Shown here: in pieces, positions 38,350-55,385 of the stretch
Layout of the letters: every line of letters begins with the position of its first letter
Position numbering within the stretch: position 1 is the stretch's first letter
The notes under the pieces: generated by a model
Databases searched by the model: none
The model's input: the letters and a program-made list of their open reading frames with translations, nothing else
What the model was told of the DNA's origin: nothing
Assembly (NCBI RefSeq): GCF_041146395.1
Contig: NC_091006.1
Span: forward strand, 9,554,001 to 9,618,000
Direction: 5' to 3'
Source: Eulemur rufifrons
Lineage: Eukaryota; Chordata; Mammalia; Primates; Lemuridae
DNA length: 64,000 nucleotides
Program-made: the position numbers and the translations under genes

Positions 38350-38625
38350 ACAGCCCAGTGACAAGGTGAGGAGTCCAGGCTCTGGAAACAGAGCCGGATT
38401 CAGGTCCAGCCATGCATGCCACTTGCCAGCTCTGTGACCCGGGTAACCTCATCTCACGGAACCTCAGCCTCCTGGTTTGTTCAATGGGAAAAACAATCAC
38501 CATTGTTATCATTATGGAGAATTTCTCTCATGACCCAGGCCCTGGACTAAGGTTTACACAGATCAGCTCACTAATCTCCCAAACAACCCTGGGGGTTAGG
38601 TTTTGTTATCACTCTCTCAAAGGAT
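38350..38625 (+). repeat. MIR, sense
   Basis: 'ggagtccaggctctggaaac', 'tgccagctctgtgacccggg' and 'aacctcagcctcctggtttg' follow MIR. Confidence 0.75.
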
Positions 38626-38985
38626 TATTAAATGAAACAGAGACTCTTGGAGTTTTTGTTTAACAAGAGAAATATAACAAAGTCATAGGTTTCATTAGTC
38701 CATGAAGGAAGAGAATGTTCCTTTGAGCCTTTTCTGGCTTTAGAAAGAAATTTTCACCAGCAATGATTCTATCTTAGAAAGCAAATATCAAATATAAATG
38801 TCAAAAAAAAAAAAAAAAGTACTAAGTGACAAACTAGCAAAGCCTCCAGTCAGAATCTCATAATTGTCAAAGATGAAAGTCTCTGACGTCTAAGTGTCTT
38901 CCAAGGACGTTTGGGAGGATGGCTTTAGGACGCAGAATAGCTTCTCCCTGCAGCCGCCAGGAAATGACCCCCCCCCCCCCAGCTA
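38626..38985. other. Unassigned intergenic sequence
   Basis: Nothing recognised except an A tract at about 38803-38818. Confidence 0.4.
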
Positions 38986-38989
38986 TACA

Positions 38990-39130
38990 GCCTCTCCTCA
39001 TTCGCCTGTTTAATCCTCACGGGCCTACGGGGCAGGCACTACTGTTGCCCTCAGCTCGTAGATGACATCGTTAACATAACCAAAGTTATTGGACCAGTTA
39101 GTGGCATGGCCATGATTTGAACTGGGGCGT
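38990..39130 (-). repeat. MIR fragment, antisense
   Basis: 'cctgtttaatcctcacgggc', 'actgttgccctcagctcgtag' and 'tggccatgatttgaactggg' match antisense MIR. Confidence 0.7.
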
Positions 39131-39454
39131 TTTGGCCCTGGGACCTTCTCTGGGGACAGATATATTCTCCTGCCTCTCCTTTCTGCATTTCACGGGAGCA
39201 CAGTGGCAGACCTGGAGGATGCGGGGAGATGAATGTTAGCATCATTGACCACAGCTGGCAGCTTGTTCTTGTCCGGGCGTGGCCTCATGGTGGCTAAAAT
39301 TGAGCCCACACGCTGCTCATTAAGCTGTGTGTGGCGGCATCTGCTTGGGGAAAAGGCCACCAGTTACAATTTGCAATGAGTGGACACATCTTTTTTCCAT
39401 CTCCTCGAGAGGAATAAAAGGTGATGTTAAATATTTAGTATCTGTAATATGCCG
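39131..39454. other. Unassigned intergenic sequence
   Basis: No repeat or gene is recognised. Confidence 0.4.
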
Positions 39455-39920
39455 GTGTTGACTAAAGAAAAAATCAGCCTTTTAAAGAATTAAAGTTAGT
39501 TTTATTCGGAAGTTTTCCTGAGGACTACAGCCCAGAGAGTCTTCCAGCGAGGTTCTGTCAGCCTGCCCCAACACGGTGGGAATTTACATTAAAGCAGAAT
39601 CTTATCAAAGTTTGGGTGTAAGAGTACTTCTGGTTATAGAATAAAGAAGCAAAATCACTAACACTTTCAGATGTTACCTTATGTGTAGGACAACGCAAGG
39701 ACTAGGGTCACTTATCTTTTAAGGAAAATAGTGATTCATCCAAGAGACGTGTGAGCCGTGTGCTCTCCTGTCTGTCTTCAAGCGTTTTTTTCCATAGAGA
39801 AGATGTGGTCACAGAGTCCGGGATTTTGTGAAATTGGCAAGAAGAGTAAACGTGGCCTTTTGCACTTGTTACTTTCACACTGGGGATTTGCTCTTTAATT
39901 TTTAAATTTGTTTTTAATTT
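39455..39920 (-). mobile_element. Possible LTR remnant, antisense
   Basis: 'agttttattcggaagttttcctgagg', 'cccagagagtcttccagcgagg' and 'ggttatagaataaagaagc' look like the reverse complement of an ERV LTR. This rests on overall texture; family and ends are unknown. Confidence 0.35.
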
Positions 39921-40039
39921 TTGTTCTTGTTTCACAAGCAATAGTGTGAAAGTGAGTAAAAATTTTAAATATAAAATTCCTACATTACTACTGTGCTTAC
40001 AAATCAGCTGTTTCCAATTCTTTAAAATGTGCGTCTAAG

Positions 40040-40155
40040 CTGGGTCTGGTGGCTCACACCTGTAATCCCAGCACTTTGGGAAGCCAAGGCAGGAGGATTG
40101 TTTGAGACCAACCTGGGCAACACAGTAAGACCCTATCTCTAAGAAAAAAAAAAAA
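40040..40155 (+). mobile_element. Alu monomer (FLAM-like), sense
   Basis: 'gctgggtctggtggctcacacc' to 'aacctgggcaacacagtaagac' and an A tract: one left arm, slightly deleted. Confidence 0.75.
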
Positions 40156-40214
40156 TTCAGAACTATATTTGCTATAATAGAATAGTTACAGTTTTGAATC
40201 TTTTTTTTTTTTTA

Positions 40215-42455
<2,241 letters not shown>

Positions 42456-42473
42456 ATTTTTTATTTTTCATTG

Positions 42474-42796
42474 TTTTTGAGACAGAGTCTCAACTCTGTT
42501 GTCCGGACTAGAGTGAGTGCTGTGGCGTCAGCCTAGCTCACAGCAACCTCAAACTCCTGGGCTCAAGTGATCCTCCTGTCTCAGCCTTCGGAGTAGCTGG
42601 GACTACAGGCATGTGCCACCATGCCCAGCTACTTTTTTCTATATATTTTTAGTTGTTCAGCTAATTTCTTTCTATTTTTAGTAGAGACAGGGCCTCACTC
42701 TTGCTTAGGCTGGTCTCGAACTCCTGAGCGAACGATCCACCCGCCTGGGCCTCCCAGAGTGCCAGGATTTACAGGCGTGAGCCACCGCAGCTGGCC
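42474..42796 (-). mobile_element. Alu, antisense, with target-site duplication
   Basis: A lemur-type Alu flanked by AAAGTCCATGTTTTAT and AAAGTCTATGTTCTAT. Confidence 0.92.
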
Positions 42797-43620
42797 AAAG
42801 TCTATGTTCTATAATACTAGTATTGGCCATTGAAGCTCTTTTAGTTGTTTGCATGGTATCTTTTCCTATTCTCTTAACTTCAACTTATTTGTGTCCTTGA
42901 AACCCCTACGGGACATCTCATTTTCAGCTCTTCCTTGTGAGCTTTTTGTTTAATTCATTGTTTGCCCCTTCTATTGTCAACTGCTGCAGGCCACCACAAT
43001 GTTAAGACATTCTACATGCACATTCTCCACTCTCCATTCCCCTAGGCTTTTAGAACTTGGAAAGTTCAAGTGAGGTCAGATAAAGACAAGCCTTTTGAGT
43101 GGGGTCTTCCAGGGAACCAACACATTGGTCAAATAATAACTCTTCTTTGGGAATGAGGCTTTGAAAGAGCCTCGGTTCTGTTCTGCTGCTTCTAATATCA
43201 GGACTGCAGATTGTTGTTTTCCAAGGCTACAGCTGAGCTAGGGAATGGGAGATGGGACTAGGCTAAGTTAAAACACTACAAATCTCACTGTTGTTACCAA
43301 AATTCGGCTGTTTTTCTGGACTAAACACTCTCTGGGTTGCTTCGAACCTTTGGTTCACTGCCAGAATTCTGAAAAAGTCAATTCTATTTTTTGCCAATTT
43401 TAAAAATTACTTTTACATAGGGTGAACTTTCAGAGGCCCTTACTCCACCATTTTTGCTAAATATTCTTGTGCAAGTATTTTCATTGACTTATGTTTTTAT
43501 TTATCCCGGACAAATACCTGGTAGGGTAAATGTTGGATTATAGGATAAATGTATGTTAAAAAACAAAAAACAAACAAAAAAAAAAAAACACACACACACC
43601 AGGAATCTCTCTCCTCCTAG
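42797..43620. other. Unassigned intergenic sequence
   Basis: Possibly part of an old antisense L1 at both ends. Contains an A-rich plus (CA)n microsatellite at about 43560-43600. No gene is recognised. Confidence 0.4.
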
Positions 43621-43689
43621 ACAATTGCACTGGCAGAATACCATATAGTTACACTTAGATGAGGTTCTTAGAGTCATCAAAATCAGAGA

Positions 43690-43912
43690 CAGACAGTACA
43701 ATGATGGTTGGAGAGGCTGAAGGGAGGAGAAATGGGGATTTATTGTGGAAAAGGTCTAGAATTTCAGTTTTACAAGATGAAAAGAGTTATGGAAAAGGAT
43801 GCTAACTGTACAACATAATGTATTTAATACTACTGAACTGTACATTTAAAAATGATTAAGCTGGTAAACTTTATGTTATATGTATTTTAACACAATAAAA
43901 AATTGGGGGGGA
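43690..43912 (+). mobile_element. L1M 3' end, sense
   Basis: 'cagttttacaagatgaaaagag', 'aatactactgaactgtacat' and 'gtattttaacacaataaaaa' are the typical old L1 3' end. Confidence 0.7.
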
Positions 43913-43929
43913 ATACCAGATCTTTTCCC

Positions 43930-45520
<1,591 letters not shown>

Positions 45521-46103
45521 TGGACTCAGACAGAAATTTTCTTTCCTATGGGTGATGGCTCAATTTCAATCCAGTTCTCTTAGTATTGGCTTGGTTGCTT
45601 TAAGTCTTCTCTGCCCCATATAGCTGAGATGTCAACAATCATTTCTTCACAGAATTTGGGGCTTCCCTTCTCTCTCCTTCCCAGGGTATCCTCCGCACAT
45701 CATTTTCCAGCAGCACTGTGTTAGCCTTGAACTGTCTTTTCTAGCTTTTTAAGCCAGCAACCAGAAGGTTTTCCATCAGAGTTTTAGCTGCCCTATATAG
45801 CACAGCCTAAACACAGATTTGCTTTCATCCTAAAAGCCATAAAAAGCAGAAAGTCTCCCTGTGTCATTCCCTTCAAAGTGTTGAAACCATCCCAGGATCT
45901 ACCTGCCTTTGTTCATTCTCTAGGGCCTTTGGAGATACATATGCGCACACATACAAGAGCACACACATACTTGTATACATTAAGAAACATATATAAATAG
46001 CTCAAATATGCAAATATATTTTAATATTTGGCCTAGAGTTTACAATTGCTATCTGTTGGAATTTTGGTGCAATTGGAACTACTTGTTTATATCAGAAGTG
46101 GAG
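45521..46103. other. Unassigned intergenic sequence
   Basis: No gene or nameable repeat is recognised. Confidence 0.4.
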
Positions 46104-46441
46104 GGCCGGGTGCGGTGGCTCACACCTGTAATCCTAGCACTCTGGGAGGCCGAGGCGGGCGGATTGTTTGAGCTCAGGAGTTGGAGACCAGCCTGAGCAA
46201 GAGCGAGACCCTGTCTCTGCTAAAAATAGAAAGAAATTATATGGACAACTAAAAATATATAGAGAAAAAAATTAGCCGGGCATGGTGGCACATGCCTGTA
46301 GTCCCAGCTACTCCGGAGGCTGAGGCAGGAGGATCACTTGAGCCCAGGAGTTTGAGGTTGCTGTGAGCTAGGCTGACGCCACAGCACTCTAGCCTGGGCA
46401 ACAGAGTGAGACTCTGTCTCCAAAAAAAAAAAAAAAAAAAA
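46104..46441 (+). mobile_element. Alu, sense, strepsirrhine type
   Basis: Full-length lemur-type Alu with an A tail; flanking copies are unclear. Confidence 0.92.
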
Positions 46442-48489
46442 GTAGAACTCCCTGTTTCGAAGCACATGTAACATATTTCCATTATTCTTATCTCTTCATA
46501 GTTACTTGTTCACATTTCTATCCTAGTAAGCAATGAACCTCTAAAGCAGTGCTTCCCAATAGGTCACGACAACTCATGAGATGCTTCATAGATTAACTTG
46601 TTACAGCAATTGATCAATTTTCAAAGTCTGAAATTATTTTTTAACATCTCCAGGAGTGTTGGCATCATTATTGTAATAGCCCTATTCTCACCAGCACTGT
46701 AGCATTCTAAGTGGAAGACAGAACTTGGAGCTAGAGTGCTAGGGATATATTCAAGACACAGCTTATCAGAACCACTCATTGTAGATTGCTTCACCCAGCA
46801 CATATTCCTCACTCAATTTTCTCTTGCCTGTTTCTTCTATAATGACTAGAAATCATAAACATTCTTCCCACTTTCCTTGCTGCTAGAGGTTGACAGGAGA
46901 CACAGTTCTGAGCAAGGGGACATAAGGAGAGTCTACTCTTTCCTAGACATATGGGAAAAACCTTGACTGGCAAAGGGGACATGGAGGAACTACTGGGGAG
47001 TAAAAAGTTGGCTGGAGCAATGTATTTTAGGTCCTTGTGAGTTCAAAGTGTTACTAAAGTGAAAACAAAAGAGGAAGTGAGCTGCAAAATAACCGTTAGT
47101 GACTAAATGGAAAGCTTCCATATGTGATTCTGGAGGGTTTCAGTTTTCCTGGTAAGGTAGTAAGATGTCACCATGGGAGTCAGTGGCTGAGGTGCTATAA
47201 AAGACAAGATCATTGGTGACAAAGGGGTCAAGGAACCGAGGGGCCAAGGTTTTGGAAGTAGATGATACAGTAATCTGCAAGTACTGTGACAGGAGTGACA
47301 GAGGAACGAGACTGAACTTGGAGATAACATCTTAAAGATCAGTCAAGTGAGACAGAAAGAAAAAAGAAATTTTCAAGAAATGAGAAAGAATAATCGGAGA
47401 TTGGTAGATAAAGAAGGAATAGTGGGCAGTATATAGTTTGATGACATGAAAATTAATGCTGGGGGCAGATTTGGGAAGAGAGATGATAGTTTGGAAAGAA
47501 CAATGACCCAGAGAGATACCTACCCCATGTCCAGGCCTAGTGGTGCAGGGGGTATAAGAGAGAAAACAGACCATTTGAAAGAGCTAGAGAGTCCGGGGCT
47601 GGGGTGGGAGTGGGAGGTAACCAACATTCTTCCTTGAAATTTCACAGTAGTTATTAAGATGCCTCCTTTACAGAAGAAATAGTTGTGTTTTTGTTTAGTA
47701 AAATTTTGAAGTCTCAAAGCAACTAAATCAACTGCAGAACTTGGTGGTAAACTAATGTTGTCTTGACCCTAAAAAGTCTATACTCATATTCCCTTTGTAT
47801 TACACATTTTAAAATCCTAGAACACTTCAAATATAAAGGGAAATACAAGGAATTAAACAAGTATCTACTCACAAACCACCCAGCTTTAGTAAGTCCACCC
47901 AATTTCCACCATGTCATATCTCTCCATTCCTGTGGAGCATCTACTCAAAGGCATATAATGCAATCATTAAAAATTAATTCCATGAAAAATGTAGAACAGT
48001 GAAAGTTACTGGTGTATTTCTAAGGAGGTAAATTGAAAACTAATAAGCGTTGTCTAAATATAAGGAAATAAATATAGATGAAAATATATTAGAGGCCTGG
48101 TAGATTATAGTTTCATTTTAATCTATTTCCCAAGTTTTTAAATCAAAACATGGAGGGGGTGTGGAAAGAGAATATCAACATAAAAAAATCTAACTTCATT
48201 TCAAATGAATACCATAATTAGATTGGGGATAAAAAATAACTTGGCCAAGTATTTCAGGAACAAAGTATTTTATCCATATATACTTTTTCTAAAGAGAAAA
48301 AGGCCTGCGAGCAAATCTTGACTACTACAGATTTGCTTTTTTTGTAGTGATATTATTTAGCAACCCTAAAACTACTTGCTGTGTATTGGAGGACTGATCG
48401 TATATGTAAACATAATGATGATACTAGAGGCCAATTTCTGATGCTTGGAGAAAGTAAATATGGAATGGGAAATACTACTGTATCAATAT
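46442..48489. other. Unassigned intergenic sequence
   Basis: The largest stretch (2 kb) without a named feature. I see no zinc-finger or KRAB exon on either strand and no open frame with protein-like composition. Some old repeat is likely but I cannot name it. Confidence 0.4.
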
Positions 48490-48820
48490 GCAATGGTCTT
48501 AAAATAGGCTTACAAATTATTTTATGCCCCCTTTGATCGTGGGTAGACTTCTGTGACTGCCTCAACAAACTGAGGCAGAAGTGATGTTGTAACTTCCAAG
48601 GCTAGATTAGAAAAGCCCACAGTACTTGTGCGGCTTTTCTCAGGACACTAGCTTTGAGCCAACACGCAATGTTCAGTTACTGTGAAGTCACCGTGCTGAA
48701 GAGGCCACCTAGAGATAGACATGTCTGAGGAACCAAAGCCACGGCATTCTCAGTTCAGGCGCTAGACGTGGGAATGAACAGGTCTGTGGGCAATCACATT
48801 ACAGACCCCAGGATACGTGG
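48490..48820. repeat. Degenerate LTR-like repeat
   Basis: 'gacttctgtgactgcctcaac', 'gaggcagaagtgatgttgtaac' and 'gcggcttttctcaggacac' resemble a common ERVL/MaLR-like mammalian repeat. Family uncertain. Confidence 0.4.
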
Positions 48821-48899
48821 GAATTCTTTGTTTTATTCTTCTTTTCTGAATGTTTAGAATTCAAAATAAAAGTTTTAAAACATTTTTAAAACATTATAC

Positions 48900-49760
48900 A
48901 AAAATGTAAAAAAAAAAAACTTACTACCCTCTTTAAAGGTAATAAGATCTTATATACACAAACATGTCACACACACATATACACAATCATACAAAATTCT
49001 ATCTCCACCCACTTTCCCAAACATTCTGGCTATCTGCCAATGCCAGTAATTATAAATTGATCTTCTCCCATTTCGTTCTGTGTAGTATTCCCCTGAATGG
49101 ATAAGCCACAAAATATTTTGACAGTAAACTAATGAAAGTTAGATTGCCAGTAATATTACCAACAATGCAACAGCAAACATCCTTTTATGCACGTCCATAA
49201 CACAGGTTTACATACCATATAAAGAGAGAAAGCAATTGAGTAAGATTTAGCCATGAGAGATTTTCATTTATGCATAGTTTTGTTTCCATTTTACTGCTTT
49301 GGTAAAATTGGTAATAGTCACTGTAAATCACTTTTTTTGAAAAATTAAAGAATCATCCCAATCCCTCCCTGCCAGAGTAAACCCATTGTTGGCATATTAA
49401 TGCAAACACTTATATATATTATCTCAGTGCCTATAATCACATCTTTAGGTATACAGACTTCTATTTGGATATCGGGAAGGCTCAAGCATAGTTTCCTCAT
49501 GAAAAATGAGTAATTTTCCTGTCATTGGAGATCTCTATCATTTTAATGGCTGTATAAGAATATATCAAGTTTATTCAAACATTTGACTTTTTTTTTTTGA
49601 ATTCAGGATAAATATCTTATATAAAATCTTTCTCTTTTGTTATAATCTGCTAAGCTAAACTTCTAGTGCTTGGACTGCCAGGTCCAAGGGTATTTTTGAT
49701 CTTTTCCCTGGCTAATCTCCAAAAAGCTCATGTTGTTCACTCCTACCAAGAGGTGTTGAG
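48900..49760 (-). mobile_element. Probable antisense L1 pieces
   Basis: 'gtgtagtattcccctgaatgg', 'cagcaaacatccttttatgcac' and 'ctagtgcttggactgccaggtc' look like antisense L1 3' text, strongly diverged. Confidence 0.4.
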
Positions 49761-50851
49761 CACACAATGGTGTGTGAATGGCAACCCATCTAAGTCACTG
49801 CTTTTAATGATACTTCAAACAAAACTCAACAGGTTTCTGGCCCCTAGCCCCATTTTGGGGGGGAAAGAATATGATGAAATGTGCTTGAAATCTGCTAAAG
49901 CTCTTTCTCAAGAGGTCTAGGTGGAGGAAGGACTACATATAGAAAAGCAAATTGACCTAAGCCCTGCATGAAAATAATGAGAAGAAACCAATTATTACCA
50001 ATTCAAGTTTACTAAGAAACTTTTTGTCATAGGCAACTACTTTTAACACTTTGAGTTACAGTAAAACTATACCTTGATGGATGCGGGCCCAAAAAATCCC
50101 AACTGCATAAATTGCAGTGTTGTGTTATTCATAAAAACCCATCAAGTACATCAATGATACTAAAAATTATACCATACACGGTTTATGATAACACTGTACA
50201 GAGAACGGAGGCTGGATGAAGGATGGGAGCCATTCCCAAGTCTTTTGTCCAAATTCGAATCACTGTGGAAGGCAGTATTGCATGATTTTCTGTACTTTAT
50301 TTCCTGAAACTAATGTTATAAGGCTACTTGCAGGATTGCTTTTGATTATAAATTAATAAATAGTTAGGATTGGGAACTGACTAGACTTTTCAAATATGTG
50401 TGGTAGTTATAGGGATTTCATCCATTTGCTTCAGTAACTGCCAGGCCCTATTATGAGCCAAGCATAGTTCTACATGGTAGAAATACAGCAGTGACAAACA
50501 CCTCCCCACATGGAGAGTACATTTCACTTGACATTAATTTTGTCTGTCAATCATATAATTTGGTTAAAGTAAGGCCTCTCTCTTGGGTAGATTCCAATGA
50601 ATAAGATTCTTCTGTGTTGCATTTCAGTAACTGGGATGCTTTGGAACTCTGGTATAAACATTGACCATGTTGATAGAACAAATAGTTTTCTCTCATCTGT
50701 GAGAAATCTTGATGTTTGTAAAGAATTAGTCTCCCAACTGAGTCCTTAAAATGAAGCATTTTAGCTGCTTTCCTGTGCAGATTCCTTGAAGCTGCTGAGT
50801 TCTATACGGAAGATGTGGACTCTAACTGAAGGCTGTACCGTATCTCGTGTT
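49761..50851. other. ZNF235: ZNF235 3' flank and UTR
   Basis: 50390-50530 is an antisense L2-like piece ('tctacatggtagaaatacagcagtgac'). On the minus strand an AATAAA (TTTATT on + at 50297-50302) is a possible polyadenylation signal for ZNF235. Decayed finger-like text continues for about 60 bases past the stop. Confidence 0.45.
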
Positions 50852-52830
50852 TCACAGGTTCCCTCCAGTGTGCACTCTCTGATGGTAGACAAGGTGTGAT
50901 CTCTGACTGAAGCCCTTGCAGCAGACCTCACATATGTAAGGCCTCTCTCCAGTGTGGACTCTCTGGTGCGTGTGAAAATGTGAGGCCTGGCTGAAGCCCT
51001 TCCCACACTGCTGACACGTATAGGGTTTCTCTCCCGTGTGGACCCTCTGATGAGCACTGAGACCAGCACTCCAACTGAATTCTTTCCCGCACTCCTCACA
51101 TTTAAATGGTTTCTCTCCAGTGTGAATTATCTGATGGACTTGAAGGTTTGACCTCTGGCTGAAGGCCTTACCGCACGTATCACATTTATATGGTTTCTCT
51201 CCAGTGTGGACTCTCTGATGGGCTTGAAGATGTGAGGCCTGACTGAACCGCTTCTGACATGCATCACATTTGAATGGTTTTTCCCCAGTGTGGACACTCT
51301 GGTGAGCTTGAAGATTTGAGGCCTGACTGAAACCCTTACCACATTCCTCACATTTATAGGGTTTCTCTCCTGTGTGGACTCTTTGATGATTGTGAAGATT
51401 CAAGCTCCAATTAAAGCGCTTCCCACACACTTCGCATTTGTATGGTTTTTCTCCCGTGTGGACTCTCTGATGGGCTTGAAAATATGAACTCTGACTGAAG
51501 CCTTTACCACACACGTTGCATCGAAATGGTTTCTCTCCTGTGTGGACCCGCTGATGGCTCTGGAAACTTGAGGCTGAACTAAAACCCTTCCCACACTCTT
51601 CACACTTATATGGTTTTTCTCCTGTGTGGACTCGTTGATGACTATGGAGATTAAAGCTCAAACTAAAGCACTTACCACACTCATCACACTTGTATGGCTT
51701 TTCTTCAGTGTGGACTCTCTGATGGGTGTGAAGATTTGAGCTACAACTAAAGCGTTTACCACAATCCCCGCATTTATACGGTTTCTCTCCGGTGTGGATT
51801 CTTTCATGGGCCTGAAGATGCGATCTCTGCGTAAAGCCCTTCCCACACACCTCACATTTATAAGGCTTCTCTCCAGTGTGGACTCTGCAGTGAATGTTAA
51901 GATCTGTGCTCCGACTGAAGCCCTTCCCACAACTGTCACACCTGTAGGGCTTCTCTCCTGTGTGAATAGGCAGATGAGCATAAAGATGTGAGCTCTGATT
52001 AAAGCTCTTACCACATTCATGGCAGGTATAGGGTTTCTCCCCTGTGTGGACTCTCTGATGAGTTTGCAGATTTGAGCTCTGACTGAAACCCTTACCACAT
52101 TCGTGACACCAGTAGCGTTTTTTTCCTGTGCGAACACTCTGTTGAACAGGAATACCTGAGCTGTAACTGGTATCCTTCTCGTGGGTACCACATGGAGGGG
52201 ACTTCTTCCCCAAGTGTACCTGCTGGTGAAGTTCAAGACTGGAGCCATCATCGAAGGTTTCTGCACATTCATTTCCCTGGTAGGTTTTCTGTCCTGTGTG
52301 AATACTACGCTGGGTAAGAGGTGATACCTTTAGGATGTCTTTACCACAATCACTGTTGCTAAGAGCTTTATCTCCTTTACGCACTATATCATCACCATGG
52401 TGGTGTGAAATGCAACTGAAAATGTCAACACATGGAGCAAAAATGCATAATCTGTTTTTCATCTGAGTCTGTTTATAACTTCTCTCATAATTCTGTGTCT
52501 CATTCAGATATATTTCACTCCAAGAATTTTGAACTCTTTCAGTTGGAAATTCTTGATTTTCAATGATAGTGGAATGATCCTCTATGAGGTTCACTGGACA
52601 ACTGTCATCCACAGAAGCCTTAATAGATTCTCCTGTTCCCACTTGATAGGGGGAACCATGTTGCCTGGGGAACTGAGAATTCTTTCCTTGAATATTTATC
52701 ATGGAGTCTTGACTTCTGGTTAATTTGCTCACAACATGTCTCTTGATTTGCCAGCAGGAAAGCTCTCCCAGTGAAAGGCACCTTAATCCTGCTTCATGAA
52801 GAGTCTCCATCTCATTTTGATTCCTCCATC
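50852..52830 (-). CDS. ZNF235: ZNF235 zinc-finger exon (spacer plus 15 C2H2 fingers)
   Basis: Terminal exon on the minus strand. The acceptor CTCTCTCTTTTCAG is read from CT at 52831-52832, and entry in phase gives [12 protein letters not shown]. The exon encodes 659 residues, consistent with the 738-residue human ZNF235 (also ZFP93) once 79 KRAB-side residues are added. About 230 residues of spacer are followed by 15 intact C2H2 fingers (about 52107 down to 50870), starting [10 protein letters not shown] and ending in VHTGGNL. Contact residues (-1,2,3,6): QSNT, QSHA, RTDI, QSHA, CSNT, LFNS, SSSS, QSYA, WLNN, QSNA, QSHA, QSNV, WAGA, QSHT, QSHY. Two or three ligand-poor fingers precede them ([13 protein letters not shown]). 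A nuclear DNA-binding repressor by family; target unknown. KRAB exons are outside the window. Confidence 0.94.
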
Positions 52831-53499
52831 CTGAAAAGAGAGAGTGAAAGAAATTAATGACTGAGAGACGGACATCAGCAAGGTAGCAGACTAGGAAGCT
52901 CTAAGCCCTCATTTCCCCCATGGAAATGTTAAAAAACTACTACAGCCTGGCGAAAATAAATTTATGGGGGCTCTGAAAAAGCCTCAACCAAGAGAATGTT
53001 GAATCAAGAAAAAGCCATATTTAAAATGGTAGAAAATTTGGGATTAGCCAGGGTGAGGGGGTGAGGGCTTACGTTCTTCTCAAGTCTTTTCTGGGCCTGT
53101 GTCTTACCGAGTCTGTGTGTGTGCTCTTTTCCATTCTCCTGTACACACAGCTACTTTTTAATGTTTTATTTGAAGTAAGCAGTGGCCCAGCTCTCAATTC
53201 CCTCCATCAGAACAAAGGGAGTAGAGTAGATTTTACTTGCAATATGCTAACCTGTATGGGGCCTGCATGAGGAACTGGACTGTTTTGTCTGACTCACAGC
53301 CAGACAAAAGCATGAGGATGAGAAAAAGCATCAGCGGGCATTGTCCATGAAATCTGCAAGGATGCTACAGACCCACAGAGGCCTAGGGAAAGGGATTCTG
53401 GGCATAGGAATATAATAGAACACATAAGGCCTAAGAAGCCAAGGTGAGACTCTTTGGTAAATTAAGACCTTTAAAAGGACCTGTATATACAAGGGAATT

Positions 53500-53500
<1 letters not shown>

Positions 53501-53531
<31 letters not shown>
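53501..53531 (+). repeat. (CA)n microsatellite
   Basis: About 15 uninterrupted AC units after 'aagggaattg'. Confidence 0.95.
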
Positions 53532-53534
<3 letters not shown>

Positions 53535-55049
53535 TCAGACAAGTTACATGCTCAGAAAAGACTTTAAACCCTCACCCCAGCAGATGCCAGGGCTCAGAAC
53601 ATGCTCTGCTAACTAGTGAAGGTCTTCTCTGGAAAAGAATCGGTCTACAAAGATTGGGAGAAGTTTTTTCAAATGCCTAATTTTCAACAAAAAATCCCAA
53701 AGCATACAAAAAAACAGAGAAAGAGAACCTATTCAAAGGAATAAAATAAATCTCCAGAAAGCAACCCTAAAGAGGAACAAGCCTCTGACTTACTTGACAA
53801 AGATTTTTATACAACAACTATTTTAGATATGCTCAATGAGCTACAGGAGAATACTGACAGACCACTAAATGAAACCAGGAAAATGATCCATGAACAAAAT
53901 GAGAATATCAACAAACACGGAAACTGTCAAAGAACCAAGGGAAATTCTGAAGCTGAAAAATACAATAGTAGAATCGAAAACTACAAAAGAATCAGTAAAC
54001 TTGAAGACAGGTCATTTGAAAGTATCAAAAATGAAAAAAACTGAACAGAACTTAATAGACTCATGACTAATCATCAATCAAATGTACGCATAATGGGAGT
54101 CTCAGAAGGAGAACAGAGACAGAGGAAGAAAGCTAAATAAAAACTCTGAAAATCTGAGGAAAGAAATACATACACAAATAGCAGAAGCTCAGTGAACTCC
54201 AAGTAGGATAAACCCAAAGAGACCCACATTGAAACATTAAAATCAAACTGTTCAAAGACACAGAGACTCATGAAAGCAAGAGAAAGGCAACTCATCACAT
54301 ACAAGGGATTCTCAATAAGATTATCAGTGGATCCCTCTAAAAGAAACCTTGCAGGGCCAGAGGGCAGTGGGATGATATAGTTAAAGTGCTGAAAACAAAC
54401 AAACCCACCCCAAAAACCTGTAAACTGAGAATACTACATCCAGCAAAACTGTGCTTCATGAATGTGAGTGAAACTGAGACATTCCCAAATAAATAAAACC
54501 CGAGAAAGAGTTCATTACCACTAGACCTGTACTACAAGAAATACTAAAGGGAGTTCTTCAAGTTGAAATGAAAGCACATTACACAGTAACTCAAAGCCAT
54601 ATGAAAATAAAAAGTTCTCCACTAAAGGTAAATCTATGGACGAATATAAAAATCTGTAGTATTGTAATTTTGGTTCCTGACTTCACTTTTAATCCTGTTA
54701 TAGATTTATAATTATTTTATGTTATCTTAAAAATTTTATATTAATGGGTACATATATCAAGATATAATTTATAACATCAATAACATAAAGGGCAGAGCTT
54801 TAAAAGTAGGGTTTTTGTATGCAATTGTAGTTATCAGTTAAAAAAAAAAAGACTTTAGGATGTTCTATGTGATCTCATGATAATCATAAAGAAAACAGCT
54901 ACAGAAAATACACAAAAGAAAATGAGAAAAAAACCAAAATATGTGCTTCAAAAAAGAACATTAATGGAGGAAATGAGAGACCAAAAATGCTACAAGACAT
55001 ACAGAAAACAACAAAATGGCAATAGAAAGTCCTGCCTTGTAAATAATTA

Positions 55050-55385
55050 CTTTATTTATTTATTTATTTAGAGACAAGAGTCTCTCCCTGTTCCCCGGGT
55101 TAGAGTGCCGTGGCGTCAGCCTAGCTCACAGCAACCTCAAACTCCTGGGCTCCAGCAATCCTCCTGCCTCAGCATCCTGAGTAGCTGGGACTACAGGTAT
55201 GCACCATCATGCCCTGCTAATTTTTTCTATATATTTTTAGTTTTCCAGCTAATTTCTTTCTATTTTTAGTAGAGACGGGGTCTTGCTCTTGCTCAGGCTG
55301 GTCTCGAACTCCTGAGCTCAAGCAATCTGCCCGCCTCGGCCTCCCAAGTGTTAGGATTACAGGCGTAAGCCACCATGCCCGGCCA
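55050..55385 (-). mobile_element. Alu, antisense, with target-site duplication
   Basis: A lemur-type Alu whose tail is a (TTTA)n tract, flanked by TAATTACTTT on both sides. Confidence 0.92.
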